Part shown: piece after piece, positions 7,650 through 13,179 of the stretch | How positions within the stretch are numbered: position 1 is the first letter of the stretch | Layout: every line of letters begins with the position of its first letter | NCBI GenBank assembly: GCA_017501125.1 | Contig: JAFVXN010000099.1 | Location: 1 to 13,179 of the forward strand | Direction: 5' to 3' | Source: Clostridia bacterium | Lineage (GTDB): Bacteria > Bacillota > Clostridia > Christensenellales > Borkfalkiaceae | DNA: 13,179 bases | Notes under the pieces: generated by a model | Seen by the model: only the letters and a program-made list of their open reading frames with translations | Database searches by the model: none | Told to the model about the DNA's origin: nothing | Program-made: the position numbers and the translations under genes

Positions 7650-8975
7650 ATGGAATTGAAAGTTTGTAAGTTTGGTGGCACGTCCATGGCGGACGGCAAC
7701 ATCATTTTGTCCGCGGCAAAGATTGTTGAGGCGGACGTGGCGCGTAGATACGTAGTCGTTTCTGCGCCAGGCAAAAGATTTAGCGGCGATATCAAGGTGA
7801 CCGACCTTCTGTATCAGGCGTCGGCGCAACAAGAAAGCGGTGATTTAATCGGCTTTGAAGAGACCTTTGAGAAAATCAGCGCCCGTTTTTTGAGTATTGA
7901 AAGAGAGATCGGCAAAAATCTCGGTGTCCAAGCGGCGCTTGACGAGATGAAGTCGGCGATGCTCGGTGGGGCGGGTCAGGACTATTGCGTATCCCGTGGG
8001 GAATTCGTTGCCGCACATATTATGGCGGCGGTTTTGGACGTACCCTTCGTAGACGCGACGGAATTCGTCCGTTTCAACGAGGACGGTACGCTCAACGAGG
8101 AGACCTTTACGCTCGCGGAACGGGTTTTGAGTCAGTACGAAAGGGCGGTTATCCCTGGTTTTTACGGGCTCGGTTTTAACGGCAAGGTCAAGACCTTCTC
8201 GCGCGGTGGCGGCGATATTTCAGGCGCTATCGTGGCGCGTGGCGTGTCGGCGTCCTTGTACGAGAACTGGACGGACGTTAGCGGTTTCTACGCCTGCGAC
8301 CCCCGTATCGTGAACTCGCCTAAATGTATCGGCGAACTTTCTTATCAGGAACTTCGCGAATTATCCTATATGGGCGCTAACGTTTTGCATAGCGAATCCA
8401 TTTTCCCTGTGAGGAGCGCAGGGATTCCTATTCGTATCTGCAACACCTTCCGTCCCCAAGACGAAGGCACGTACATCGTAGCGACCTCCTCGCGTGAGGT
8501 TGGCGACGGCGTTGTCACGGGCGTAGCAGGCAAGAAGGACTTTACCGTCATCTTCTTGGAAAAATCGATGATGAATAGCGAAATCGGTTTCGTCGGCAAG
8601 GTGCTTTCCGTCATCGAAAGACACGGCGTCTCTTTCGAACATCTTCCTTCGGGTATCGACACCATGTCTCTCGTCATCGACAACGAGTATTTGAAGAACG
8701 GGATTTTGGAAAAACTCGTAGCAGAGATGAAGGAAGCGGTCAATCCCGACAAAATTTATATCCACGAAAATATTGCGCTCGTTGCGACGGTAGGTCACGG
8801 CATGGCAAAGAACGTCGGTACTTCCGCGCGCCTTTTCAAGGCACTCAGCGAGTCGGGCATCAACGTGAGAATGATTGACCAAGGCTCTAGCGAATTGAAT
8901 ATCATCGTCGGCGTAGAGAACGAAGATTGCGCATCTTGCATCCGCGCCATCTACCACGAGTTTTTTGAGAATTAA
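7650..8975 (+). CDS. lysC: Aspartate kinase (aspartokinase) with C-terminal ACT domains
   Basis: Aspartokinase phosphorylates L-aspartate, the first step towards lysine, diaminopimelate, threonine and methionine. The 441-residue protein opens with KFGGTSMA (7-14), the family signature. It carries SRGGGDIS at 184-191 followed by YENWTDVSGFYACDPRIV-type residues of the kinase core. Two C-terminal ACT regions (about 288-355 and 370-441) suggest feedback control by amino acids. The ATG at 7650 is chosen because AAAGGGAG at 7631-7638 lies at the right distance; the in-frame GTG at 7638 falls inside that ribosome binding site. A small CCCT/AGGG hairpin (7625-7636) could partly mask the site. No lysine riboswitch fits in the 46-base gap. 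It is probably cotranscribed with cdaA. Confidence 0.94.
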   Translation: MELKVCKFGGTSMADGNIILSAAKIVEADVARRYVVVSAPGKRFSGDIKVTDLLYQASAQQESGDLIGFEETFEKISARFLSIEREIGKNLGVQAALDEMKSAMLGGAGQDYCVSRGEFVAAHIMAAVLDVPFVDATEFVRFNEDGTLNEETFTLAERVLSQYERAVIPGFYGLGFNGKVKTFSRGGGDISGAIVARGVSASLYENWTDVSGFYACDPRIVNSPKCIGELSYQELRELSYMGANVLHSESIFPVRSAGIPIRICNTFRPQDEGTYIVATSSREVGDGVVTGVAGKKDFTVIFLEKSMMNSEIGFVGKVLSVIERHGVSFEHLPSGIDTMSLVIDNEYLKNGILEKLVAEMKEAVNPDKIYIHENIALVATVGHGMAKNVGTSARLFKALSESGINVRMIDQGSSELNIIVGVENEDCASCIRAIYHEFFEN

Positions 8976-8996
8976 CGATTGTAAAAGGAGAAATAT

Positions 8997-9812
8997 ATGC
9001 AAGCGAAAAGAATCTCGCTCAACGAGGAATACGGCTTTGGCGGTTATTTGGATTGTATGTTGCTCGACTATCCCTTCGATATCCCGATGGACTGGTCTCG
9101 TCCTGCGGTCATCGTCGTCCCTGGCGGCGGCTACGGTATGACGAGTAAGCGTGAAGGGGAGATTGTCGCGGCGGAGTTTTTTGCGCGTGGTTATCAGGCG
9201 TTCGTGCTTTGGTACGAGGTAAAGGACGACGGCGCTTATTATCCCCGTCAGTTCTTGCAACTTGCCTCTGCCATCGACTACGTGAAAAAGCACGCGAAGG
9301 AGTTCTCCGTAAAACCCGATTCCGTCTTTGCGGTAGGATTTTCGGCGGGCGGGCACCTCGTCGGTAGCGTAGCGACGGGTTATCAAGACGCGTCTGCTAT
9401 CGCAGGGAAGGCTTTAGATGCGGCGCCTACGGCGGTGGGGCTTTGCTACCCCGTCATCAATTACGAGATTGGGCACGCCGAGACGTACGAGAACGTAATC
9501 GGGCCTCGCGAAGGGGAAGAAAAGGCAAGATTGATCGAAAAACTTTCCTTGGATAAGGCGGTCACGGATAAGACTCCTCCTGCCTTCATCTACACGACGG
9601 CAGAGGACAGCGTGGTGGATTGCCGCAATTCCTTGGTGTACGCAATGGCGCTTGCCGCGCATAAGATTCCTTACGAGTTGCACGTTTACCCGCAAGGGGA
9701 ACACGGCGCTTCCACGGGTGCGGTGGAGATTACCAACGAAATGCCTCATTATAGAAGAATTTCCGCTTGGATAGACGATTGCGTCTCCTTCTTTAATTTG
9801 TTCGTAAAATAA
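8997..9812 (+). CDS. Alpha/beta hydrolase, acyl-esterase/lipase type
   Basis: The 271-residue protein has an alpha/beta hydrolase fold related to cytoplasmic carboxylesterases and carbohydrate acetyl esterases. The oxyanion-hole motif VPGGGY is at 41-46. The nucleophile elbow GFSAGGH is at 114-120, with Ser116 the likely nucleophile. The acid is probably Asp204 (in TAEDSVVD) and the histidine His236 (GEHGAS). The triad is therefore complete. No signal peptide is present, so it acts inside the cell. The start ATG has AAAGGAG 6 bases upstream. It follows the aspartokinase gene by 21 bases and ends the holA operon. The substrate is unknown; removal of acyl groups from imported sugars is one possibility, given the sugar kinase nearby, but this is a guess. 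Confidence 0.85.
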   Translation: MQAKRISLNEEYGFGGYLDCMLLDYPFDIPMDWSRPAVIVVPGGGYGMTSKREGEIVAAEFFARGYQAFVLWYEVKDDGAYYPRQFLQLASAIDYVKKHAKEFSVKPDSVFAVGFSAGGHLVGSVATGYQDASAIAGKALDAAPTAVGLCYPVINYEIGHAETYENVIGPREGEEKARLIEKLSLDKAVTDKTPPAFIYTTAEDSVVDCRNSLVYAMALAAHKIPYELHVYPQGEHGASTGAVEITNEMPHYRRISAWIDDCVSFFNLFVK

Positions 9813-9824
9813 ATCAAAGATTAT

Positions 9825-9858
9825 AAAAAACCGCGCAGGTAAAAGTGCGCGGTTTTTT
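9825..9858. terminator. Bidirectional intrinsic terminator between convergent genes
   Basis: A perfect 13-pair stem (AAAAAACCGCGCA with TGCGCGGTTTTTT) has an 8-base loop. The A-run on one side and T-run on the other allow it to work on both strands. It lies 12 bases after the hydrolase stop and 27 bases after the stop of the minus-strand deacetylase gene, so it can end both transcripts. Confidence 0.93.
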
Positions 9859-9859
9859 G

Positions 9860-9901
9860 TTTGCCTATATTCTATTTTTGTTCGCCTATATTCTATGTTG
9901 T
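9860..9901. repeat. Two 21-base imperfect tandem repeats at the deacetylase 3' end
   Basis: Two adjacent 21-base units share the identical core GCCTATATTCTAT (9863-9875 and 9884-9896). The minus-strand deacetylase stop codon lies in the right-hand copy, and because 21 is a multiple of three the left-hand copy offers a second in-frame stop. It looks like a small slippage duplication. Confidence 0.75.
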
Positions 9902-10716
9902 TTACGTGCGCGCGTGTATACCTTACCCGTGCGTAAAAGACAGCCGTGCGTCTTTGCCATTTGAGAGACGGTCACAGCCTGATAGCCTTTTTCGTCTAAT
10001 ACGTTTAGCAGTCGTTCGACTCCCTCTATCGTCTCGTCGTATCCGTCGTGCATGAGGACGATGGCACCGTCTTGTAGACGATCTAACACCCTTTCTACGA
10101 GCCCTTGAGGGGAGAGTTCCTTCCAGTCGTTGGTGTCGATATACCAGTCGATAATAGGCGCGTCGACCCGTTTTACGACTTCGGCGCTGATTCTTCCGTA
10201 GGGCGCGCGGAAAAGGTGCCTTTTTTGCCCGTCTATTTCCTGTAAGGCGACGTCTACCGCGTCGATTTCCCCGTCGAGTTCCTCGCTGGATAGGGTGGTT
10301 AAATCGCGATGGGAAAAGGTATGGTTGCCCAGTTCCATGCCCATGGCAAAGGCGGTGTATAACGTCTCTTTTCGAGGGGCGGTTAAGGCGTACCCGTTGC
10401 AGAATAGGGTGGCGGTGGCAGGGCAGTCGGGGTGGGCGTTGTTATGGGTGAGAAAGACGTCTAAAAGGGCACCCAACTTTTTAGTCGGGGCGTCGTCAAA
10501 GGTGAGGGCGATTAGTTTTTTGTCCTTGCATACGCGTGAAATATCTACCTTATCCGTCGTCCATACGTTAGGGGCTACGGGAGACGGGGCATCAAGCACG
10601 GGTGGATTAGACGGCGTAGAGGACTCCGTCTCGGGCAGTGGCGGTGCGGAACAGGCAAAAAGGAAGAGACAAGGTAATATGCATAGCAGTAAAACTTTTT
10701 TTACGGTTAAAAACAT
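9886..10716 (-). CDS. Lipoprotein polysaccharide deacetylase (NodB domain)
   Basis: NodB-family enzymes remove acetyl groups from N-acetylated sugars such as peptidoglycan or chitin-like glycans. From the ATG at 10716 the 276-residue product starts with a lipoprotein signal peptide (KKVLLLCILPCLFLFACS; Cys22 is the lipid-bearing residue) and a Pro/Ser-rich linker to about 50. The catalytic motifs follow: TFDDAP (72-77), the metal-binding NHTFSH (131-136), RAPYG (170-174), DTNDW (194-198) and LMHDGYDE (221-228). The metal triad Asp-His-His looks intact, while TFDDAP and RAPYG replace the more usual TFDDGP and RPPYG. The frame stays open further upstream, but that extension lacks a signal peptide and crosses the neighbour's promoter. 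No Shine-Dalgarno precedes the ATG. It is predicted to sit outside the membrane. Confidence 0.9.
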   Translation of the reverse strand: MFLTVKKVLLLCILPCLFLFACSAPPLPETESSTPSNPPVLDAPSPVAPNVWTTDKVDISRVCKDKKLIALTFDDAPTKKLGALLDVFLTHNNAHPDCPATATLFCNGYALTAPRKETLYTAFAMGMELGNHTFSHRDLTTLSSEELDGEIDAVDVALQEIDGQKRHLFRAPYGRISAEVVKRVDAPIIDWYIDTNDWKELSPQGLVERVLDRLQDGAIVLMHDGYDETIEGVERLLNVLDEKGYQAVTVSQMAKTHGCLLRTGKVYTRARKQHRI

Positions 10717-10722
10717 ACGGAA

Positions 10723-10751
10723 AGTATGCGTAATGGGCGGGGTTTTTATGT
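10723..10751 (-). promoter_or_regulatory. Possible sporulation-type promoter of the deacetylase gene
   Basis: On the minus strand ACATA (10751-10747) lies 18 bases before CATACT (10728-10723), and CATACT lies exactly 6 bases before the ATG. This partly resembles forespore sigma-G boxes (GHATR and CATnhTA). The predicted start would be the A of the ATG. The same CATACT-N6-ATG layout precedes spoVAD. No ordinary sigma-A promoter is obvious in this strand. Confidence 0.35.
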
Positions 10752-10789
10752 CGCAAACGGTCGAAAGGACGAAAAAATAAAAAAGAGGC

Positions 10790-10818
10790 TTGACACTTTG
10801 CCGAGGGTATGATACAAT
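10790..10818 (+). promoter_or_regulatory. Sigma-A promoter of the hexosamine kinase gene
   Basis: The consensus -35 box TTGACA (10790-10795) and the -10 box TACAAT (10813-10818) are 17 bases apart. Transcription should start near 10825, giving a leader of about 27 bases that contains the ribosome binding site AAAGGAGGTG (10838-10847). Confidence 0.9.
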
Positions 10819-10851
10819 AATAAATGGAAACTTTGATAAAGGAGGTGTGGT

Positions 10852-11958
10852 ATGGATAATTGGGAGTTGCAGATTAGAGAAGTTTGCAACCGCTTTCAAT
10901 TACAGGGCGAATACCGTCACTACGAAGTTATCAACAGCGGACATATCAACACCACCTATAAGGTGTATTATTTCCGCGACAACGAGATTAAGGATTATAT
11001 TCTGCAAAGGGTCAACACGTACGTCTTCAAGCAGCCCGTCGAGATGATGGACAATATTTCGTCGGTGACGGAATACATTCGTGCTAAAATCAAGGCGACG
11101 GGTATCAGTGCAAAACGATACGTCTTGCATTATTCGACGACGGCAGACGGAAAATATTACACGATTTTGCCTGACGGTGGATTTTGGAGATGTTGTCGCT
11201 TTATCGACGACTCCGTCTCTTTCTTAAAGCCTAACAACGTCAAGATCGTGGAAGAATCGGGCAAAGCCTTTGGGGAATTCGAGGCGTACTTAGCCGATTA
11301 TCCCGTCGAAAATCTCAATATCGTTATCCCTCATTTCCACAACACGGTGATGCGCTACGAGACCTTTAAGAAGGCGATTGTGGACAATCTTTCCGGTAGA
11401 GCGAACGAAGTGGACGGAGAGATTCAGGAATATTTAGGCTTGGAAGAGATAGCCACAAGATTGTATCGTATGCAGCGTGCAGGCACCTTGCCTTTGCGCG
11501 TGACGCACAACGACACGAAGACGAGCAACGTTCTGTTTGATAGAGACACTTTAGAACATTTGTCCGTTATCGACTTGGATACGGTTATGCCTGGGCTAGT
11601 GGCGTGCGACTTTGGCGACGCGATTCGCGTGGCGGCGTCTACGGGTGAGGAAGACGAGAAGAATTTGGCGGCGGTAGCCCTTGACGCGGAAAAGTACGAG
11701 GCGTTCACCAAAGGGTTCGTCAGCCAAGTTGGCTCCCTTCTTACCGAGGCGGAAAAAAAGACGTTGGCGCTCGGCGCCGTCGCGATGACCGTGGAGTGCG
11801 GTATGCGTTTCTTGACCGACTACTTGGACGGCGACAAATACTTTAAGATTCATTATCCCGATCAAAATTTGGTGCGCGCAAGATGCCATTTGGTGCTTGC
11901 AAAAGATATGATTCAGCGCTTGGACGAGATGCAAGCCATCGTCGAAAAATATCTATAA
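10852..11958 (+). CDS. NahK-like N-acetylhexosamine 1-kinase (APH phosphotransferase fold)
   Basis: The 368-residue protein belongs to the aminoglycoside-phosphotransferase-fold kinases and closely resembles N-acetylhexosamine 1-kinase (NahK/LnpB) of bifidobacteria along its whole length. That enzyme phosphorylates GlcNAc or GalNAc at the anomeric position. Shared segments are GHINTTY (30-36), ILQRVNT (50-56), LRVTHNDTKTSNVLFD (215-230, with the catalytic Asp221), IDLDTVMPG (240-248), DFGDAIR (253-259) and the C-terminal ECGMRFLTDYLDGD. These contain the sugar- and nucleotide-binding residues. The start has an excellent ribosome binding site. The gene is monocistronic with its own promoter and terminator, and no galacto-N-biose phosphorylase or transporter lies beside it. 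The sugar specificity is inferred by homology; such genes are often labelled generic phosphotransferases. Confidence 0.85.
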   Translation: MDNWELQIREVCNRFQLQGEYRHYEVINSGHINTTYKVYYFRDNEIKDYILQRVNTYVFKQPVEMMDNISSVTEYIRAKIKATGISAKRYVLHYSTTADGKYYTILPDGGFWRCCRFIDDSVSFLKPNNVKIVEESGKAFGEFEAYLADYPVENLNIVIPHFHNTVMRYETFKKAIVDNLSGRANEVDGEIQEYLGLEEIATRLYRMQRAGTLPLRVTHNDTKTSNVLFDRDTLEHLSVIDLDTVMPGLVACDFGDAIRVAASTGEEDEKNLAAVALDAEKYEAFTKGFVSQVGSLLTEAEKKTLALGAVAMTVECGMRFLTDYLDGDKYFKIHYPDQNLVRARCHLVLAKDMIQRLDEMQAIVEKYL

Positions 11959-11970
11959 GTTGATACCTGC

Positions 11971-12003
11971 CCTGCCCGAAATGCACTTTCGGGCAGGTTT
12001 TTT
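11971..12003 (+). terminator. Intrinsic terminator after the hexosamine kinase gene
   Basis: An 11-base perfect stem (CCTGCCCGAAA with TTTCGGGCAGG) has a 5-base loop and is followed by six T residues. It lies 12 bases after the stop codon and directly borders the presumed spoVAD promoter. Confidence 0.95.
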
Positions 12004-12031
12004 GTATACTTTTCCCCTCAAAAGGCATACT
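12004..12031 (+). promoter_or_regulatory. Possible forespore (sigma-G-like) promoter of spoVAD
   Basis: GTATA (12004-12008), 17 bases, then CATACT (12026-12031). The upstream box fits the sigma-G -35 pattern GHATR, and CATACTG fits CATnhTA except for the last base. In Bacillus subtilis the spoVA operon is sigma-G dependent. CATACT ends 6 bases before the ATG, so the predicted transcript would begin at the start codon. Confidence 0.45.
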
Positions 12032-12037
12032 GAGGGC

Positions 12038-13042
12038 ATGGGAATAAAGACGATTGAATTCAAAAGCCAGCCGCGGATAGTATCGGGCGCGGCGATAGCA
12101 GGGCCGAAGGAGTGCGTCGGCGTGGTGGGCAAGTACGTCGATAGAGCGCTCGCAGACGATACCTTCGGTGAGAGCACCTACGAAAAGGCGGAGTGCAAGA
12201 TGCTCACCTTCGCCATAGCCAAAGCGATGGAGAAAGGGGGCGTTAGCGAGGCGGATACGGATATGCTAATTTCGGGCGATTTACTCAATCAAATTATTTC
12301 CGCCTCCTTTGCCGCGCGCGATTACGATTTTCCGTTTTTAGGGGTATACGGCGCCTGTTCGACGATGGCGGAGAGTATGGCGCTCGCTGCGATGTCGATT
12401 GACGGCGGGTATGCCAAAAGGGTCGTTGCCGCGACGGGCAGTCACTTTTCCACGGCGGAAAGGCAGTATCGCTATCCGCTGGAATTAGGCAACACGAGAC
12501 CGCCGCAGTCGCAATGGACGGTGACGGGCGCAGGCGGCGTTTTGATTGCCGATAAAGGGTGCACGGCAGAAAGCGTTGCGATTACGTCGGCGACCTTTGG
12601 CAGGGTGGTGGATTACGGCATCACCGACGTCAACAATATGGGTGCAGCGATGGCGCCTGCCGCCGCTGATACGATTATAAGGCATCTCAAAGATAGAGGG
12701 ATGTCGCCTAGCGATTACGACCTAATTTTAACGGGCGATTTAGGGGCGCTCGGCAGTAGGATTTTGAAGGATTTGACGTGGGAGAAAGGGGTGGATATCG
12801 CCAAGAATCACGTCGATTGCGGGGAGATAGTCTACAACGTCGTCGAGGACGAATTTCAAGGGGGGAGTGGCGCAGGTTGTAGCGCAGTCGTGTTTTCATC
12901 TTATATCCTAGATAAGATAAAAAAGCGCCGCCTTAACAAGGTGTTATTCGTCGCGACGGGCGCACTGTTGTCGACGATATCCAGCGCCCAAGGGGAGAGT
13001 ATCCCTTGTATCGCGCACGCCGTCTCGGTAGAGAACGTCTAA
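12038..13042 (+). CDS. spoVAD: Stage V sporulation protein AD
   Basis: SpoVAD is a thiolase-fold protein on the forespore inner membrane that binds dipicolinic acid and is needed for its uptake during sporulation and release in germination. The 334-residue product matches the Bacillus protein (about 338 residues) along its length: AGPKE at 21-25, SGDLLNQ at 79-85, YGACST at 104-109, SHFSTAERQYRYP at 135-147, then MGAAMAPAAADTI, LTGDLGALGS and a C-terminal VATGALLST. ATG 12038 is chosen because the product then begins where the family begins; the frame is open upstream to 11960, but that stretch crosses the preceding terminator. GAGGG one base before the ATG is too close to act as a Shine-Dalgarno, so initiation may be leaderless. 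spoVAC and spoVAE are not next to it in this window. Confidence 0.94.
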   Translation: MGIKTIEFKSQPRIVSGAAIAGPKECVGVVGKYVDRALADDTFGESTYEKAECKMLTFAIAKAMEKGGVSEADTDMLISGDLLNQIISASFAARDYDFPFLGVYGACSTMAESMALAAMSIDGGYAKRVVAATGSHFSTAERQYRYPLELGNTRPPQSQWTVTGAGGVLIADKGCTAESVAITSATFGRVVDYGITDVNNMGAAMAPAAADTIIRHLKDRGMSPSDYDLILTGDLGALGSRILKDLTWEKGVDIAKNHVDCGEIVYNVVEDEFQGGSGAGCSAVVFSSYILDKIKKRRLNKVLFVATGALLSTISSAQGESIPCIAHAVSVENV

Positions 13043-13053
13043 AGGGCACCGTT

Positions 13054-13101
13054 CGCCCCCAAAGAAGCATATATTTATATAAATAAATTATGCTAAGGGC
13101 G
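13054..13101. repeat. AT-rich imperfect hairpin downstream of spoVAD
   Basis: CGCCC (13054-13058) can pair with GGGCG (13097-13101), and GCATA (13067-13071) with TATGC (13089-13093), around an AT-only loop region. TAAAATTTT follows. It may be a weak terminator for spoVAD, which otherwise has none visible here. A competing small GGGC/GCCC hairpin is possible at 13044-13058. Confidence 0.4.
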
Positions 13102-13111
13102 TAAAATTTTA

Positions 13112-13140
13112 TTGACAAATCAAAAAAGCGGTGTTATAAT
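13112..13140 (+). promoter_or_regulatory. Consensus sigma-A promoter at the right edge
   Basis: Perfect -35 TTGACA (13112-13117) and -10 TATAAT (13135-13140) boxes are separated by 17 bases, the best promoter in the window. Transcription should start near 13147 and read out of the window. Confidence 0.92.
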
Positions 13141-13146
13141 TAAGAA

Positions 13147-13179
13147 AAATCGGCTATGATGAAGAGAGTATTTGACCCT
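13147..13179 (+). ncRNA. Possible start of a T-box leader (cut by window end)
   Basis: About ten bases after the predicted start site the sequence reads ATGATGAAGAGAGTA. This resembles the conserved 5' side of T-box Stem I (UGA-AGA-GAG-AGUA type elements), the tRNA-sensing riboswitch that controls aminoacyl-tRNA synthetase and amino-acid genes in Bacillota. No Shine-Dalgarno precedes the ATG codons, which argues against a coding start. Only about 30 bases are visible, so the specifier loop and antiterminator cannot be checked. A short-leader gene beginning MMKRVFDP is the alternative. Confidence 0.4.

Noticed and set aside
8361..9386. Long minus-strand open frame (341 codons) across the aspartokinase and hydrolase genes
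   Set aside because: It spans two well-supported genes and their junction, is rich in Arg/His/Asp as expected of an antisense shadow, and shows no known domain.
10717..10899. 61-residue N-terminal extension of the deacetylase
   Set aside because: It would run through the divergent kinase promoter and start codon and would bury the lipoprotein signal peptide inside the protein.
11960..12037. 26-residue N-terminal extension of SpoVAD
   Set aside because: It is encoded by the terminator hairpin of the previous gene and has no counterpart in the SpoVAD family.

Overview
The window looks like a chromosomal segment of an anaerobic, spore-forming-lineage Bacillota (Clostridia-type) bacterium. The evidence is the gene content: an infB-rbfA-nrnA block, comEC next to holA, a CdaA-type diadenylate cyclase, a SpoVAD homologue, strong AAGGAGG-type ribosome binding sites and sigma-A promoters with 17-base spacers. 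There is also a probable T-box leader at the right edge. A placement near Christensenellales-like uncultured Clostridia is only a guess. I see no rRNA, tRNA, CRISPR array, prophage or insertion sequence, and no gap between genes exceeds 300 bases.

Region 1 (1-3783): the 3' part of infB, then rbfA (overlapping by one base) and nrnA, read as one translation and RNA-turnover operon. A hairpin terminator closes it. The truB and ribF genes that often follow in relatives are absent.

Region 2 (3806-9858): comEC, encoding only the membrane channel part of the DNA uptake protein. Next comes a strong promoter with a perfect palindrome over its predicted start site. It drives a tight operon: holA (DNA polymerase III delta), cdaA (c-di-AMP synthase), a 39-codon single-helix membrane peptide in the place of cdaR, an aspartokinase gene and an alpha/beta hydrolase gene. 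A perfect, probably bidirectional terminator ends it and also serves the convergent gene on the other side.

Region 3 (9886-11958): a minus-strand lipoprotein polysaccharide deacetylase, divergent from a NahK-like N-acetylhexosamine kinase that has its own sigma-A promoter and terminator.

Region 4 (12004-13179): an orphan spoVAD, then an AT-rich hairpin, a near-consensus promoter and the first bases of what looks like a T-box leader running off the window.

The most interesting points are the micro-CdaR peptide coupled to cdaA; the nrnA and cdaA genes a few kilobases apart, giving a c-di-AMP link; the aspartokinase gene replacing glmM downstream of cdaA; ComEC without its nuclease-like domain; and an identical CATACT-N6-ATG arrangement upstream of both the deacetylase and spoVAD, which could mean leaderless transcripts from a sporulation promoter.
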